A stretch of DNA of 64,000 nt from Taxillus chinensis (Eukaryota > Streptophyta > Magnoliopsida > Santalales > Loranthaceae). Shown here piece after piece: positions 34,907-45,589 of the stretch (position 1 is the stretch's first letter; every line of letters starts with the position of its first letter). The notes beneath the pieces were generated by a model, which was not told the origin of the DNA, ran no database searches, and saw nothing but the letters and a program-made list of their open reading frames with translations. A program made the position numbers and the translations under genes. The stretch is from the NCBI GenBank assembly GCA_023512835.1, contig CM042091.1:19485506-19549505 (forward strand), in the 5' to 3' direction.

Positions 34907-36562
34907 TGTAAGGACCCGTACTTTGAGTTAGTCACAGTTTTGCCTTCTGAGTAGAGTTTTTCTAGATTTTGACCTAGTGAATGGACTCCAATGATATCAC
35001 GTGCAAAAGGAAAGATGCTTAGAATGATGTCCTCTATCTACCACAGAAGTTTCAGGCCAAACGGACGTGTATGTGAGGTGCACGTGAAATGGGTCCAATT
35101 CACGTGCAAGTGTGGTTGTCTTCTACATGATGCAAGGAGGCTAGGGGTGAAGTTTGAGCGCATTTGGAGTGCATTTGGAGTTGCACGTGAATTGGGGAAT
35201 TCACGTGCAAATTGGCGTGCAGGCATGTTTTTGCATGGTTACCTTGGTTTTGTCATTCTAATCATCTTTTCTCAAAGGACCATGTTGGAATTGTGAATAT
35301 TTTGGTGTGTATGGATGTGGAAAGGTCATAGCTTGTTCCATCAAAACTACGTCGTTTTGATGCTGGGATTCACTTAATCAAAACTACGTCGTTTTGATGT
35401 TGTATTGTCTATATAAGGAGGAGAAGCCCCTCTGTTTTAGGTTTAGGATTTGTTGCTCCACCACCGTCGCAGAGAGAGAGAGAGAGGGAAGTAGAGCTCC
35501 TAGTTGCTGCCGGGCGTCTTGCGTGGGTGGTCGGTGCTCCGTGGGTGGACGGCGTTTGACGTGGGATCGGGACATTCTTTGTGTTGTTGCGTTTTACTTG
35601 AGGTAGGGGTTCTGTTCTTCCTAAACCCTCCTCTGTCCTAGGGTTCTAGGGCAGATTATGAGTTATATCCGTTATATATATATATGTAATCCATATAGGT
35701 GTGATCCCCTACATGGATGTTGGCCTTCAGTGGCATTTTGGTGTGAATCTGTGGATTACATGCTATATGTTTGATGAAAAGCCTGTGTGAATATAGCTGT
35801 GTGTATATGCCCATTACGTGTTTGGTAATATGCCTGTGTGGCTGGACTTGTGATTTAGTGTATGTATGTATGCTGGGTGTTTGCTCTATTGCCTGAATGG
35901 CTGGGATTGTGCACTTGTGAACGGGTGCACACCAAGTGTTTGGTTTTATGCTTGGGTGACTGTGGTGTGTGTTTTGTGCATGACTGTGCTATCTGGCCTA
36001 AAGAGGCGGTTAAACTACTTTGCCTGAGAGGCGGTTAAACCAGTGGCCTGAAGAGGCGGTTAAACTACTTGCTTGAGATGTGTTTTGTTAGCTTGTGTGG
36101 CAGTGGAAGTTTGTAATTGTTGATGTGGTTGTTATTATGTCTGTTGAAATTATTGTAACACGACACTGCACTTGTACACAAGGCATGTAGATGCTAGGAG
36201 CATGGGATGGGTTGGGGAGACATGATCCCTGCTAGGCGTGGTTGCTCACCCCTCCTACCGTGTTTGTTTTCCAGGGACTTACAGGCGTTAGGTGGACACA
36301 CCAAGGTGGAAGACCATAATTACTTTTACTCTCTTCCATTTATGTTTTGTTTTTCTTATGGGAATTGATGTAACCCCAGTGGGGAAAGGATTTTGTTGTA
36401 ATAAACTGGTTTGGATTGTTTTTAATGAACATTACTTTCTTGAATGTTGTGGATGTTTAACATGTGATATTCTTGGTTTGTATCCTAACCCCTTTGCCCT
36501 CCGTGTGGGAAAAAGGGGAGTCACGTACCGGTTTCCTCGGGTTGGAAATCCGGGGCGTGACA
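34907..36562 (+). repeat. LTR 1 of tandem gypsy array
   Basis: 1656 bp, TGTAAGGACCCGTAC...GGGGCGTGACA. It holds two copies of the ACGT palindrome (35339-35362, 35377-35398), TATATAA at 35410-35416, a GA tract near 35470-35487, three AGGCGGTTAAA units (35995-36069; the other LTRs have five) and AATAAA at 36400-36405. Confidence 0.94.
35339..35416 (+). promoter_or_regulatory. LTR core promoter with twin ACGT palindromes and TATA box
   Basis: CATCAAAAC-TACGTC-GTTTTGATG (35339-35362) is followed 14 bp later by ATCAAAAC-TACGTC-GTTTTGAT (35377-35398), and TATATAA begins 12 bp after that. Equivalent sites occur near 42508-42581, 49728-49802 and 25480-25554. ACGT-core palindromes are classic plant bZIP-type binding sites, but their use here is inference. 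Confidence 0.6.
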
Positions 36563-36565
36563 ATA

Positions 36566-36577
36566 TGGTATCAGAGC
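36566..36577 (+). other. Primer-binding site, array copy 1
   Basis: TGGTATCAGAGC three bases after LTR 1, complementary to initiator tRNA-Met. Confidence 0.92.
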
Positions 36578-36969
36578 ATGGTCTAGTTGGCCTAGGGTAG
36601 TGGGCGGACCTGGTTATCCTAAGTCCTTTGGAGGAGCCTGGAGGGACATGCCTGATCAACATGGTCCTCTTTGAGCCTCCAAGGTGTACTTAGGGTAGTC
36701 CGGTCTTGTGGTAGGATTTGCATGCATTGGCATTAGGGCACTAGTTGCATTTGTTGTGAATGTATGCTAAACCGTGGATAAAATCATATGATTAAGTGAA
36801 ATGTGCAACTCGATTTGTTTGGCAATGTGTACTGAATCGTGCAATGTGATTGATGCAATGTATGTGTGTAATGTCATGTGATAGTGGAATTGATCGGTGG
36901 GGTAGAGGTAGTGACGCGATAGATTATAAAATTGTTTCGACGTTGTGCTTCTTACTTCGTGTAGTAAGA
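36578..36969 (+). other. 5' untranslated leader, array copy 1
   Basis: About 390 bp between primer site and gag ATG with no reading frame of note. It is nearly the same as 43788-44179 in copy 2. Confidence 0.6.
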
Positions 36970-38130
36970 ATGCCACCGAGGAGAGTGACACGTGCGTCCG
37001 AGGCAGTGGGCGATGAGTCATCTGCCCATGAGGGTCCGGGTGCGGGACCGTCCGTTGGAGGGCATGCGTTGTTACCGGCACGGCTACAAGAAGGCATCCG
37101 GGCTGGAGCTACGAGAGCTACGGGAGGGACTCCGGCAGGACGTTCGGGAGGAGGTGCGCCGTGAGATGGCGGCACGGCGGTGGTGCCACCACCACCACCA
37201 CCAAGGGAGAGCCGCCTCGTGAGCGTGAGAGTTCGCTGGGTGGTGTACCAACTCGTGCAGAGGATGATGTGGTGACACGGTTCCGAAAGGAACAACCTCC
37301 GCGACTTAAGGGGGAAGGAGATCCCGTGGTAGCTAAGCAGTGGTTGAGGCAGATCGAGCCTGTGTTCTCCTTTCTCTTGCCCCGGGAAGAGGACAAGGTG
37401 CGACTGGCAATTCGGCAGCTGGAGGGGGATGCTTTGGAGTGGTGGACGAGTGTTGCGGGGAGCCGTGCGGTGCAACTCATGCTTTGGGAGGAGTTCTTGC
37501 AACTCTTCCATGATGAGTTCTTCCCAGGAATCGGTGAGATGGCGAAAGAGGGAAGAATTCGGCGGCTTGAAGCAGGGATCCAGGACGGTACCTGAGTATG
37601 AGCGGGAGTTCCGGAGCTTGAGTAGGTTTGCTCCTGAGACCGTGGCAAGGGAGGACCTGAAGGCCCACAAGTTCACTTTGGGCCTTAGGCCGCCCTTAGG
37701 CGAGAGGGTGGCAATTCTACGCTTGAGGACCTATGCCGAGGCCGTGGAGACGGCCCGTGTAGCCGAGAGAGAGCCGGATGATGGGAGGCAAGCCCATCAG
37801 GGTCGCCAGTGCAGAGTGGGCCTGATCGAGATGCAAGGGTCCAAGAGGCTCAAGACGGAGGAGAGGGATAGCAGCTTCTTCTCGCAGTCGGGGTCGGACA
37901 TCTGTGAACCCCGGGAGGTTCACCTTTGGCGGCGGAAGACAGGGTGGTCCATCTGGGAGTCTACCTAGCACTGTCATCGCTGCGTGGAGAGGAGGGTCAC
38001 TTCAAAGGGGAGTGCCCCAAGAAGGACCGGAGATGCAACAACCGTGGACGAGAGGGCCATTTGCGCCGGGTTTGCGGGAGTGGCAACGAGGGGAGCGGGG
38101 GGCATGGCATCCGGCGTGAGGAGTGATGCT
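36970..38130 (+). pseudogene. Gypsy gag, array copy 1
   Basis: The ATG at 36970 starts MPPRRVTRAS. A frameshift relative to copy 2 occurs within the first 50 codons. The retrotransposon-gag core is in the frame 37161-37595: KQWLRQIEPVFSFL, LEGDALEWWTSV, WEEFLQLFHDEFF. It continues shifted at 37590-37790 (EYEREFRSLSRFAPETVA...FTLGLRPPLGERVA). The zinc-knuckle region at 37985-38090 has lost the first Cys pair. The second knuckle reads CNNRGREGHLRRVC, with Arg where a Cys is expected. No intact Gag can be made. An Ala/Arg-rich, heptad-like stretch (LRELREGLR-type) early in gag is better preserved in copy 2. Confidence 0.85.
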
Positions 38131-38379
38131 AGCTTCCGTGCACCAGCGAGAGACCAGCTCATCGGTGGCGGACCGCCCAGGCAGGATCCGGTCGGACCCG
38201 ACCCCAGGGGAGGCCGAAGCGGCGAGCAGACCGAGGCCGGAGGCAACCTTAGCGGGAAGCGTCCAGTGAGTGAGCCGACCAGTGGCACGGGCCAAGGAAG
38301 GGTGTTTGCGCTGGAGGCGACGAACCAGGAGGAGGCTGAGCTACCACCCCCACCAGCTGAGGGTGGAGCAGGACCATCG

Positions 38380-41300
38380 GTGGTTAGAGGTACCCTCTTG
38401 ATTTCCCGTACGTTAGCTTCTGTTCTTTTTGATACGGGTGCATTGTGTTCCTTCGCTGCCGAGCTTCTTATTGATGGCTTGGGGTTAGCTTGTGTGGAGG
38501 CCGCAAGGCCCCTAGTTGTGGAGTCTCCGGTGGGAGGCATGATTGAGGTACGGCGTGTGTGTCGTGACTGTGTGTTAACCATAGGCGAGGTGGAGCTGAG
38601 TTTTGACTTGCATGTGATGCCCATGCGTACTTTTGACCTGATCTTGGGTATGGATTGGCTTATGGCTTTCCAAGCCAAGATAGACTGTTACCGGCGGCGT
38701 GTATCCTTCGTGACACCTGCAGGGACCTCTTGCACCCTGCAGGGGGAGTGGGACTGTGAGGCGAGTCGGGCCGGGCCGGTGATGGACCAGTGGGGTGCCA
38801 TTACCCACAGGTTGGCAGCCCCGACCTTTGCTGAGGAGGGTAAGGCAGGGAAGAGGGTGTGGCCTGCTGTGGTGGACCAATTTCAGGATGTTTTTCCTGA
38901 GGAGTTGAGTTGTTTGCCACCTAAGAGGAGTGTGGAGTTCACCATTGAGTTGGTGCCGGGGACGGGTCCGATTTCCCAAGTAGCATATCGTATGGGGCCA
39001 GCCGAGCTGAGGGAGCTGCAGAGGCAAATCGAGGAGTTGGTGGGCCAAGGGTATATCAGACCGAGTACCTCACCTTGGGGTGCTCCGGTGCTCTTTGCTA
39101 AGAAGGCCGATGGCACACTTCGTCTCGCATCGACTACGGGAGAAGTCGAATTCGGTGGATCGTGAAGAATAAGTACCCATTGCCTCGGATAGATGACCTG
39201 TTTGACCAATTGAGTGGGGCCCAGGTGGTTTTCCAAAATAGATTTACGGTCGGGGTATCACCAGCTCAGGGTTAGGGAGGAGGACATCCCTAAGACGGCT
39301 TTCGGTGCGGTATGGGCATTATGAGTGGGTCGTGATGCCTTTCAGGCTCACTAATGCGCCAGCGGTGTTCATGCATTTGATGAACCAAGTCTTTGCCCCA
39401 TACTTAGACTCGTTCGTGGTGGTGTTTATCGACGATATCTTGGTGTATTCCAAGACCGAGAAGGAGCATGTGGGGCACTTGGCAACAATGTTGCAAACCT
39501 TGAGGGACCAGCAATGTTTGCTAAGTTTAGCAAGTATGAGTTTTGGCTGCAGGAGGTTCACTTTCTTGGCCATGTGGTGTCACTGAGGGAGTTAGGGTGG
39601 ACCCGGCCAAGATTGAGGCCGTGGCATCGTGGGCGAGGCCAACCAACGTTTTTGAGATCCGTAGTTTTCTTGGCTTGGCGGGGTACTATCGTCGTTTTGT
39701 CGAGGGGTTCTCCCGTTTGGCAGCTCCTATGACAGCGTTGACTCGGAAGGGCATGAAGTTTGATTGGACTGACAAGTGTCAGCAGGCGTTTGAGACTCTT
39801 AAAACCCGTTTGACCACTGCACCGGTGTTGAGGTTACCTCGGGAGGATACCCCATATGAGGTATATTGCGATGCGTCTAGGGTTGGATTGGGGTGTGTGC
39901 TTATGCAGGAGCATAGTGTTGTCGCTTATGGGTCAAGGCAGTGAAGCCTCATGAGCAGAATTATCCTACTCATGACCTTGAGTTAGCGGGCTGTCATCTT
40001 CGCCCTGAAGAGTTGGCAGCATTACCTCTTGGGCGAGAAGTTTGTGGTGTTCTCGGATCACAAGAGCCTTCGATACATCTTTACTCGAAGGACTTGAATT
40101 TGAGGCAAAGGAGATGGGTGGAGTATTTGCGGACCTTTGACTTTACTCTTGCCTATACCTCGGGCAAGGGTAATGTTGTGGGCGACGCGTTGAGCGAAAA
40201 AGGGAAAGCCGAGGTAGCCGTGAGAGAGTGGAAGCCGATGGAGCAGTTGGCAATGTTGCAGTGTAGCTTTGTTGTTCATGATAGTGGGACATCCCCGAGT
40301 CCTTTGGTGATTGTACCTGAGTTGTACCAGCGCGTCCGGGAGGAACAGTTGGGTGACATTGAGTGTGAGGTTCTCCGTGCCCGTATTGAGGCCGGGGAAC
40401 TATCGGGAGAACCGGACAGAGGGTCCTGAGCATTAGTTGTCATTTCAGGGGCGGTTGGTAGTGGCTTCTTCCCTCGGGGATGAGGTGATGAGGGAGTTTC
40501 ACCAATCTAGAGTTCTTGTGCATCTAGGGGGGTACGAAGATGTACCATGCGCTTCGGGCACATTTTTGGTGGCCTGGGGATGAAACACGATGTAGCTGCC
40601 TTTGTTTCGCGGTGCCTCACGTGTCGCAGGTGAAGGCCGAGCATCGGCGGCCGGCGGGTATGTTACGACCATTGCCCATAGCGGAGTGGAAGTGGGACCA
40701 CATAGCGATGGATTTTGTGATCGGTCTTCCACCCACCACGGGGAGGAAAGATATGATTTGGGTGATTGTGGATCGACTCACAAAGTCGGCCCATTTCCTG
40801 GGCTGTTCGCGAGCGGGACTCTATTGGGACCTTGAGTCACTAGACATGAACGAGATTGTGAGATCGCATGGGGTACCATCATCGGTTGTCTCCGACCGAG
40901 ATTCGAGGTTCACTTCCCGTTTTTGGGCAGGTTTGCAGGAGGCTTTGGGGACCAAGCTTCACTTGAGTACAGCCTTTCACTTTGAGACCGATGGCTAGAC
41001 AGAGAGGACGAAATCGGACCTTGGAGGACATGTTACGGGCCTGTGTGTTAGATTTCGGGGGTTCGTGGGCAACTCACCTTCCTTTGGTGGAGTTTGCCTA
41101 CAACAACGATTATCGAGCATCCATTGGGATGGCTCCTTTTGAGGCGTTGTATGGACGGCCGTGTCGATCACCTTTGTGTTGGACCGAGGTGGGGGAGACA
41201 GCTCTCTTGGGACCACAGTTGGTTCACGAGGCTACCGAGACGGTTAAGTTGATTCGACAGCGGTTGTTATCAGCTCAGAGTCGGCAGAAATCTTATGCGG

Positions 41301-41761
41301 ATCAGCGGCGGCGACCTTTGGAGTTTTTTGTTGGTGATCATGTGTTTCTTTGTGTTTCCCCACGTCGTGGACATCGACGATTTGGGCGAGGTTCCAAGCT
41401 ATCTCCGCGGTTTATTGGTCCATTTGAGATTCTGGATTGTGTGGGGCCTGTAGCCTACCGGTTAGTGTTACCACCGCGGCTGAGTCGAGTGCACAACGTG
41501 TTTCACGTGTCCCAGTTGAGGAAGTATCACCCTGACCCCACTCATGTGCTCGATTGGGGGACATTGGACATTGAGGATGACATGTCCGTTGTTGAGGCCC
41601 CTATCCGTATCCTAGATCGGCGAGAGAAGCTTTTGCGTGGTCGTGCTATTCCTTTGGTTCGCGTGCTTTGGCAAGACCGTGGCATTGAGGAGGAGACATG
41701 GGAACGTGAGTCCATGATGCGTGACCAGCACCCGGACTTGTTCGAGGACGAACAATCTTAA
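38380..41761 (+). pseudogene. Gypsy pol, array copy 1 (PR-RT-RH-IN-chromodomain-like)
   Basis: The protease active site LFDTGALCSF has its Asp at 38431, and ILGMDWL follows near 38641. RT begins near 38886 (VFPEELSCLPP) and includes [17 protein letters not shown] frameshift near 39125 breaks it before DYRKLN. It resumes with [13 protein letters not shown] (FG to FR) and the catalytic FIDDIL (39425-39442). RNase H spans about 39830-40215 ([11 protein letters not shown]; a frameshift at about 39940; then NYPTHDLEL). Integrase has an HHCC region (about 40500-40640, damaged), the core first Asp in MDFVIGLPP (40709 region), the second in SDRDSRF (about 40890), a TAG at 40996 where copy 2 has Gln, then NRTLEDML. 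The C-terminal part is open to TAA at 41761 and ends with the PIRILDRREKLLRG...EEETWE tail of Tekay-type elements. Confidence 0.87.
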
Positions 41762-42060
41762 GCGTGGGAGGTGGCTGTTGGCCAAGGGATAGTGATGTGT
41801 TTTGTATTAGTTGTGTACGATTTGGTGTATTTGTATTGTCTTTTAAAGACATGTGTTCTTATTTGTGATGTGTATTCGTGACATGCGGACATGTGTTATA
41901 TGCATTGTTGTGGTTATGGATTATGGTGGTACTTTGTTATGTGCTGTTGTGCTGTGTGCGGTGTATGACCCATTTGGGTGTGGTGGCTTGTCGGGTGGCA
42001 AATGGGTAGCTTGTGTTTGTTTTCCTTGTATGTCGTTTCTTTTCGAGGACGAAAAGTCTT
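41762..42060 (+). other. Spacer between two copies of the pol terminus/polypurine motif
   Basis: About 300 bp rich in GTGTATTTG/TGTGGTTATGG. It is bounded by TTCGAGGACGAACAATCTTAAG (41741) and TTCGAGGACGAAAAGTCTTAAG (42042). It looks non-coding. Copy 2 has the same spacer (48980-49278). Confidence 0.6.
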
Positions 42061-42073
42061 AAGGGGGAGAGGA
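42061..42073 (+). other. Polypurine tract, array copy 1
   Basis: AAGGGGGAGAGGA directly before LTR 2 at 42074. Confidence 0.9.
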
Positions 42074-43773
42074 TGTAAGGACCCGTACTTTGAGTTAGTC
42101 ACGGTTTTGCCTTCGAGTAGAGTTTTTCTAGATTTTGACCTAGTGAATGGACTCCAATGAATTCACGTGCAAAAGGAAAGATGCTTAGAATGATGTCCTC
42201 TATCTACCACGAAGTTTCAGGCCAAATGGACGTGTATGTGAGGTGCACGTGAAATGGGTCCAATTCACATGCAAGTGTGGTTGTCTTCTACATGATGCAA
42301 GGAGGCTAGGGGTGAAGTTTGAGCGCATTTGGAGTGCATTTGGAGTTGCACGTGAATTGGGGAATTCACGTGCAAATTGGCGTGTAGGCATGTTTTTGCA
42401 TGGTTACCTTGGTTTTGTCATTCTAATCATCTTTTCTCAAAGGACCATGTTGGAATTGTGAATATTTTGGTGTGTATGGATGTGGAAAGGTCATAGCTTG
42501 TTCCATCAAAACTACGTCGTTTTGATGCTGGGATTCACTTAATCAAAACAACGTCATTTTGATGTTGTGTTGTCTATATAAGGAGGAGAAGCCCCTCTGT
42601 TTTAGGTTTAGGGTTTGTTGCTCCACCACCGTCGCAGAGAGAGAGAGAGAGGGAAGGAGAGCTCCTGGTTGCTGCCGGGCGTCTTGCGTGGGTGGTCGGT
42701 GCTCCGTGGGTGGACGGCGTTCGACGTGGGATCGGGACATTGCTTTGTGTTGTTGCGTTTTACTTGAGGTAGGGGTTCTGTTCTTCCTAATCCCTCCTCT
42801 GTCCTAGGGTTCTAGGGCAGATTATGAGTTATATCGTTATATATATATATGTAATCCATATAGGTGTGATCTCCTACATGGATGTTGGCCTTCGATGGCA
42901 TTTTGGTGTGATTCTGGATTACATGCTATATGTTTGATGAAAAGCCTGTGTGACTATAGCTGTGTGTATATGCCCATTACGTGTTTGGTAATATGCCTGT
43001 GTGGCTGGACTTGTGATTTAGTGTATGTATGTATCCGGTGTTTGCTCTATTGCCTGAATGGCTGGGATTGTGCACTTGTCAACGGGTGCACACCAAGTGT
43101 TTGGTTTTATGCTTGGGTGACTGTGGTGTGTGTTGTGTGCATGACTGTGCTATCCGGCATGAAGAGGCGGTTAAACTACTTTGCCTGAGAGGCGGTTAAA
43201 CCAGTGGCCTGAAGAGGCGGTTAAACTACTTTGCTTGAGAGGCGGTTAAATCGATGGCCTGAAGAGGCGGTTAAACTACTTGCTTGAGATGTGTTTTGTT
43301 AGCTTGTGTGGCAGTGGAAGTTTGTAATTGTTGATGTGGTTGTTATTATGTCTGTTGAAATTATTGTAACACGACACTGCACTTGTACACAAGGCATGTA
43401 GATGCTAGGAGCATGGGATGGGTTGGGGAGACATGATCCCTACTGAGCTGTGGTTGCTCACCCCTCCTACTGTGTTTGTTTTCCAGGGACTTACAGGCGT
43501 TAGGTGGACACACCAAGGTGGAAGACCATAATTACTTTTACTCTCTTCCATTTATGTTTTGTTTTTCTTATGGGAATTGATGTAACCCCAGTGGGGAAAG
43601 GATTTTGTTGTAATAAACTGGTTTGGATTGTTTTTAATGAACATTACTTTCTTGAATGTTGTGGATGTTTAACATGTGATATTCTTGGTTTGTATCCTAA
43701 CCCCTTTGCCCTCCGTGTGGGAAAAAGGGAGTCACGTACCGGTTTCCTCGGGTTGGAAATCCGGGGCGTGACA
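42074..43773 (+). repeat. LTR 2 (middle) of tandem gypsy array
   Basis: 1700 bp, serving both as 3' LTR of copy 1 and 5' LTR of copy 2. TATATAA is at 42575-42581, five AGGCGGTTAAA units at 43157-43280, AATAAA at 43612-43617. Its second ACGT palindrome reads AACGTCATTTT, the altered form also seen in LTR 3 but not in LTR 1 or the solo LTR at 25069. Confidence 0.94.
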
Positions 43774-43776
43774 ATA

Positions 43777-43787
43777 TGGTATCGAGC
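43777..43787 (+). other. Primer-binding site, array copy 2, one base short
   Basis: TGGTATCGAGC, compared with TGGTATCAGAGC in copy 1. One base is missing within the tRNA-Met complement. Confidence 0.85.
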
Positions 43788-44179
43788 ATGGTCTAGTTGG
43801 CCTAGGGTAGTGGGCGGACCTGGTTATCCTAAGTCCTTTGGAGGAGCCTGGAGGGACATGTCCGATCAACATGGTCCTCTTTGAGCCTCCAAGGTGTACT
43901 TAGGGTAGTCCGGTCTTGTGGTAGGATTTGCATGCATTGGCATTAGGGCACTAGTTGCATTTCTTGTGATTGTATGCTAAACTGTGGATAAAATCATATG
44001 ATTAAGTGAAATGTGCAACTCGATTTGTTTGGCAATGTGTACCGAATCGTGCAATGTGATTGATGCAATGTATGTGTGTAATGTCATGTCATAGTGGAAT
44101 TGATCAGTGGGGTAGAGGTAGTGATGCGATAGATTATAAAATTGTTTTGTCGTTGTGCTTCTTACTTCGTGTAGTAAGA

Positions 44180-45336
44180 ATGCCGCCGAGGAGAGTGACA
44201 CGTGCGTCCGGGCGATGGGCGATGAGTCATCTGCCCATGAGGGTCCGGGTGCGGGACCGTCCGTTGGAGGGCATGCGTTGTTACCGGCACGGCTACAAGA
44301 AGGCATCCGGCTGGAGCTACGAGAGCTACGGGAGGGACTCCGGCGGGACGTTCGGGAGGAGGTGCGCCGTGAGATGGCGGCACGACAGATGGTGCCGCCA
44401 CCACCACCACCGGTAGGAGAGCTGCCTCGTGAGCGTGAGAGTTCGCTGGGTGGTGTACCAACTCGTGCGAGAGGATGATGTGGTGACACGGTTCCGAAAG
44501 GAACAACCTCCGCGATTTAAGGGGGGAAGGAGATCCCGTGGTAGGCGAGTAGTGGTTGAGGCGGATCGAGCCTGTGTTCTCCTTTCTCTTGCCCCGGGAA
44601 GAGGACAAGGTGCGGCCTGGCAATTCGGCGGTGGAGGGGGATGCTTTGGAGTGGTGGACGAGTGTCGCGGGGAGTCGTGCGGTGCAACTCATGCTTTGGG
44701 AGGAGTTCTTGCAACTCTTCCATGATGAGTTCTTCCAGGAATCGGTGAGATGGCGAGAAGAGGGAAGAATTTGGCAGCTTGAAGCCGGGATCCAGGACGG
44801 TACCTTGAGTATGAGCGGGAGTTCCAGGAGCTTGAGTAGGTTTGCTCCTGAGACCGTGGCAAGGGAGGACCTGAAGGCCCACAAGTTCACTTTGGGCCTT
44901 AGGCCAGCCCCTAGGCGGAGGGTGGCAATTCTATGCTTGAGGACCTATCCTGAGGCCGTGGAGACGGCCCGTGTAGCCGAGAGAGAGCTGGATGATGGGA
45001 GGCAAGCCCATCAGGGTCGCCGATTGCGAGTGGGCCTGATCGAGATGCAGGGTCCAAGAGGCTCAAGACGGAGGAGAGGGATAGCAGGTTCTTCTCGCGG
45101 TCGGGGTCGGACATCTGTGAACCCCGGACGTTCACCTTTGGCGGCGGAAGACAGGGTGGTCCATCTTGGGAGTCTACCTAGCAGCTGTCCTTCGTGTGGA
45201 GAGCAGGGTCACTTCAAAGGGGAGTGCCCCAAGAAGGACCGGAGATGCAACAACCGTGGACGAGAGGGCCATTTGTGCCGGGTTTGCAGGAGTGGCAACG
45301 GGGGGAGCGGGGGGCATGGCATCCAACGTGAGGAGT
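44180..45336 (+). pseudogene. Gypsy gag, array copy 2
   Basis: The ATG at 44180 reads MPPRRVTRAS, then a frameshift. The next frame (44214-44478) has PARLQEGIRLELRELREGL and a polyproline run, ending PRERESSLGGVPTR. The gag core lies in 44556-45338: IEPVFSFLLPREEDKV, DALEWWTSVAGSRAVQ, WEEFLQLFHDEFF. The first zinc knuckle is complete here, CPSCGEQGHFKGEC (45186-45227). The second is CNNRGREGHLCRVC with Arg replacing a Cys, as in copy 1. This copy preserves more of gag than copy 1 but still has early frameshifts. Confidence 0.86.
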
Positions 45337-45589
45337 GATGCTAGCTTCCGTGCACCAGCTGAGAGACCAGCTCATCGGTGGCGGACCAGCCCAGGCAGAT
45401 CCGGTCGGACCCGACCCCAGGGGAGGCCGGAAGCGGCAAGGACCGAGGCCGGAGGCAACCTTAGCGGGAAGCGTCCAGGTGAGTGAGCCGACCGGTGGCA
45501 CGGGCCAAGGAAGGGTGTTTGCGCCGGAGGCGACGAACCGAGGAGGAGGCCGAGCTACCACCCCCACCAGTGAGGGTGGAGCAGGACCA

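Noticed and set aside
36566..36577. TGGTATCAGAGC sites as tRNA gene fragments
   Set aside because: Each lies directly beside an LTR end and is only the 12-base primer complement. No cloverleaf surrounds it.
36924..37676. 250-codon minus-strand open frame with a Trp-rich overlapping frame
   Set aside because: It is the antisense of gag, and the Trp run comes from the proline codons of gag. A matching antisense frame occurs over copy 2 gag (44162-44890).
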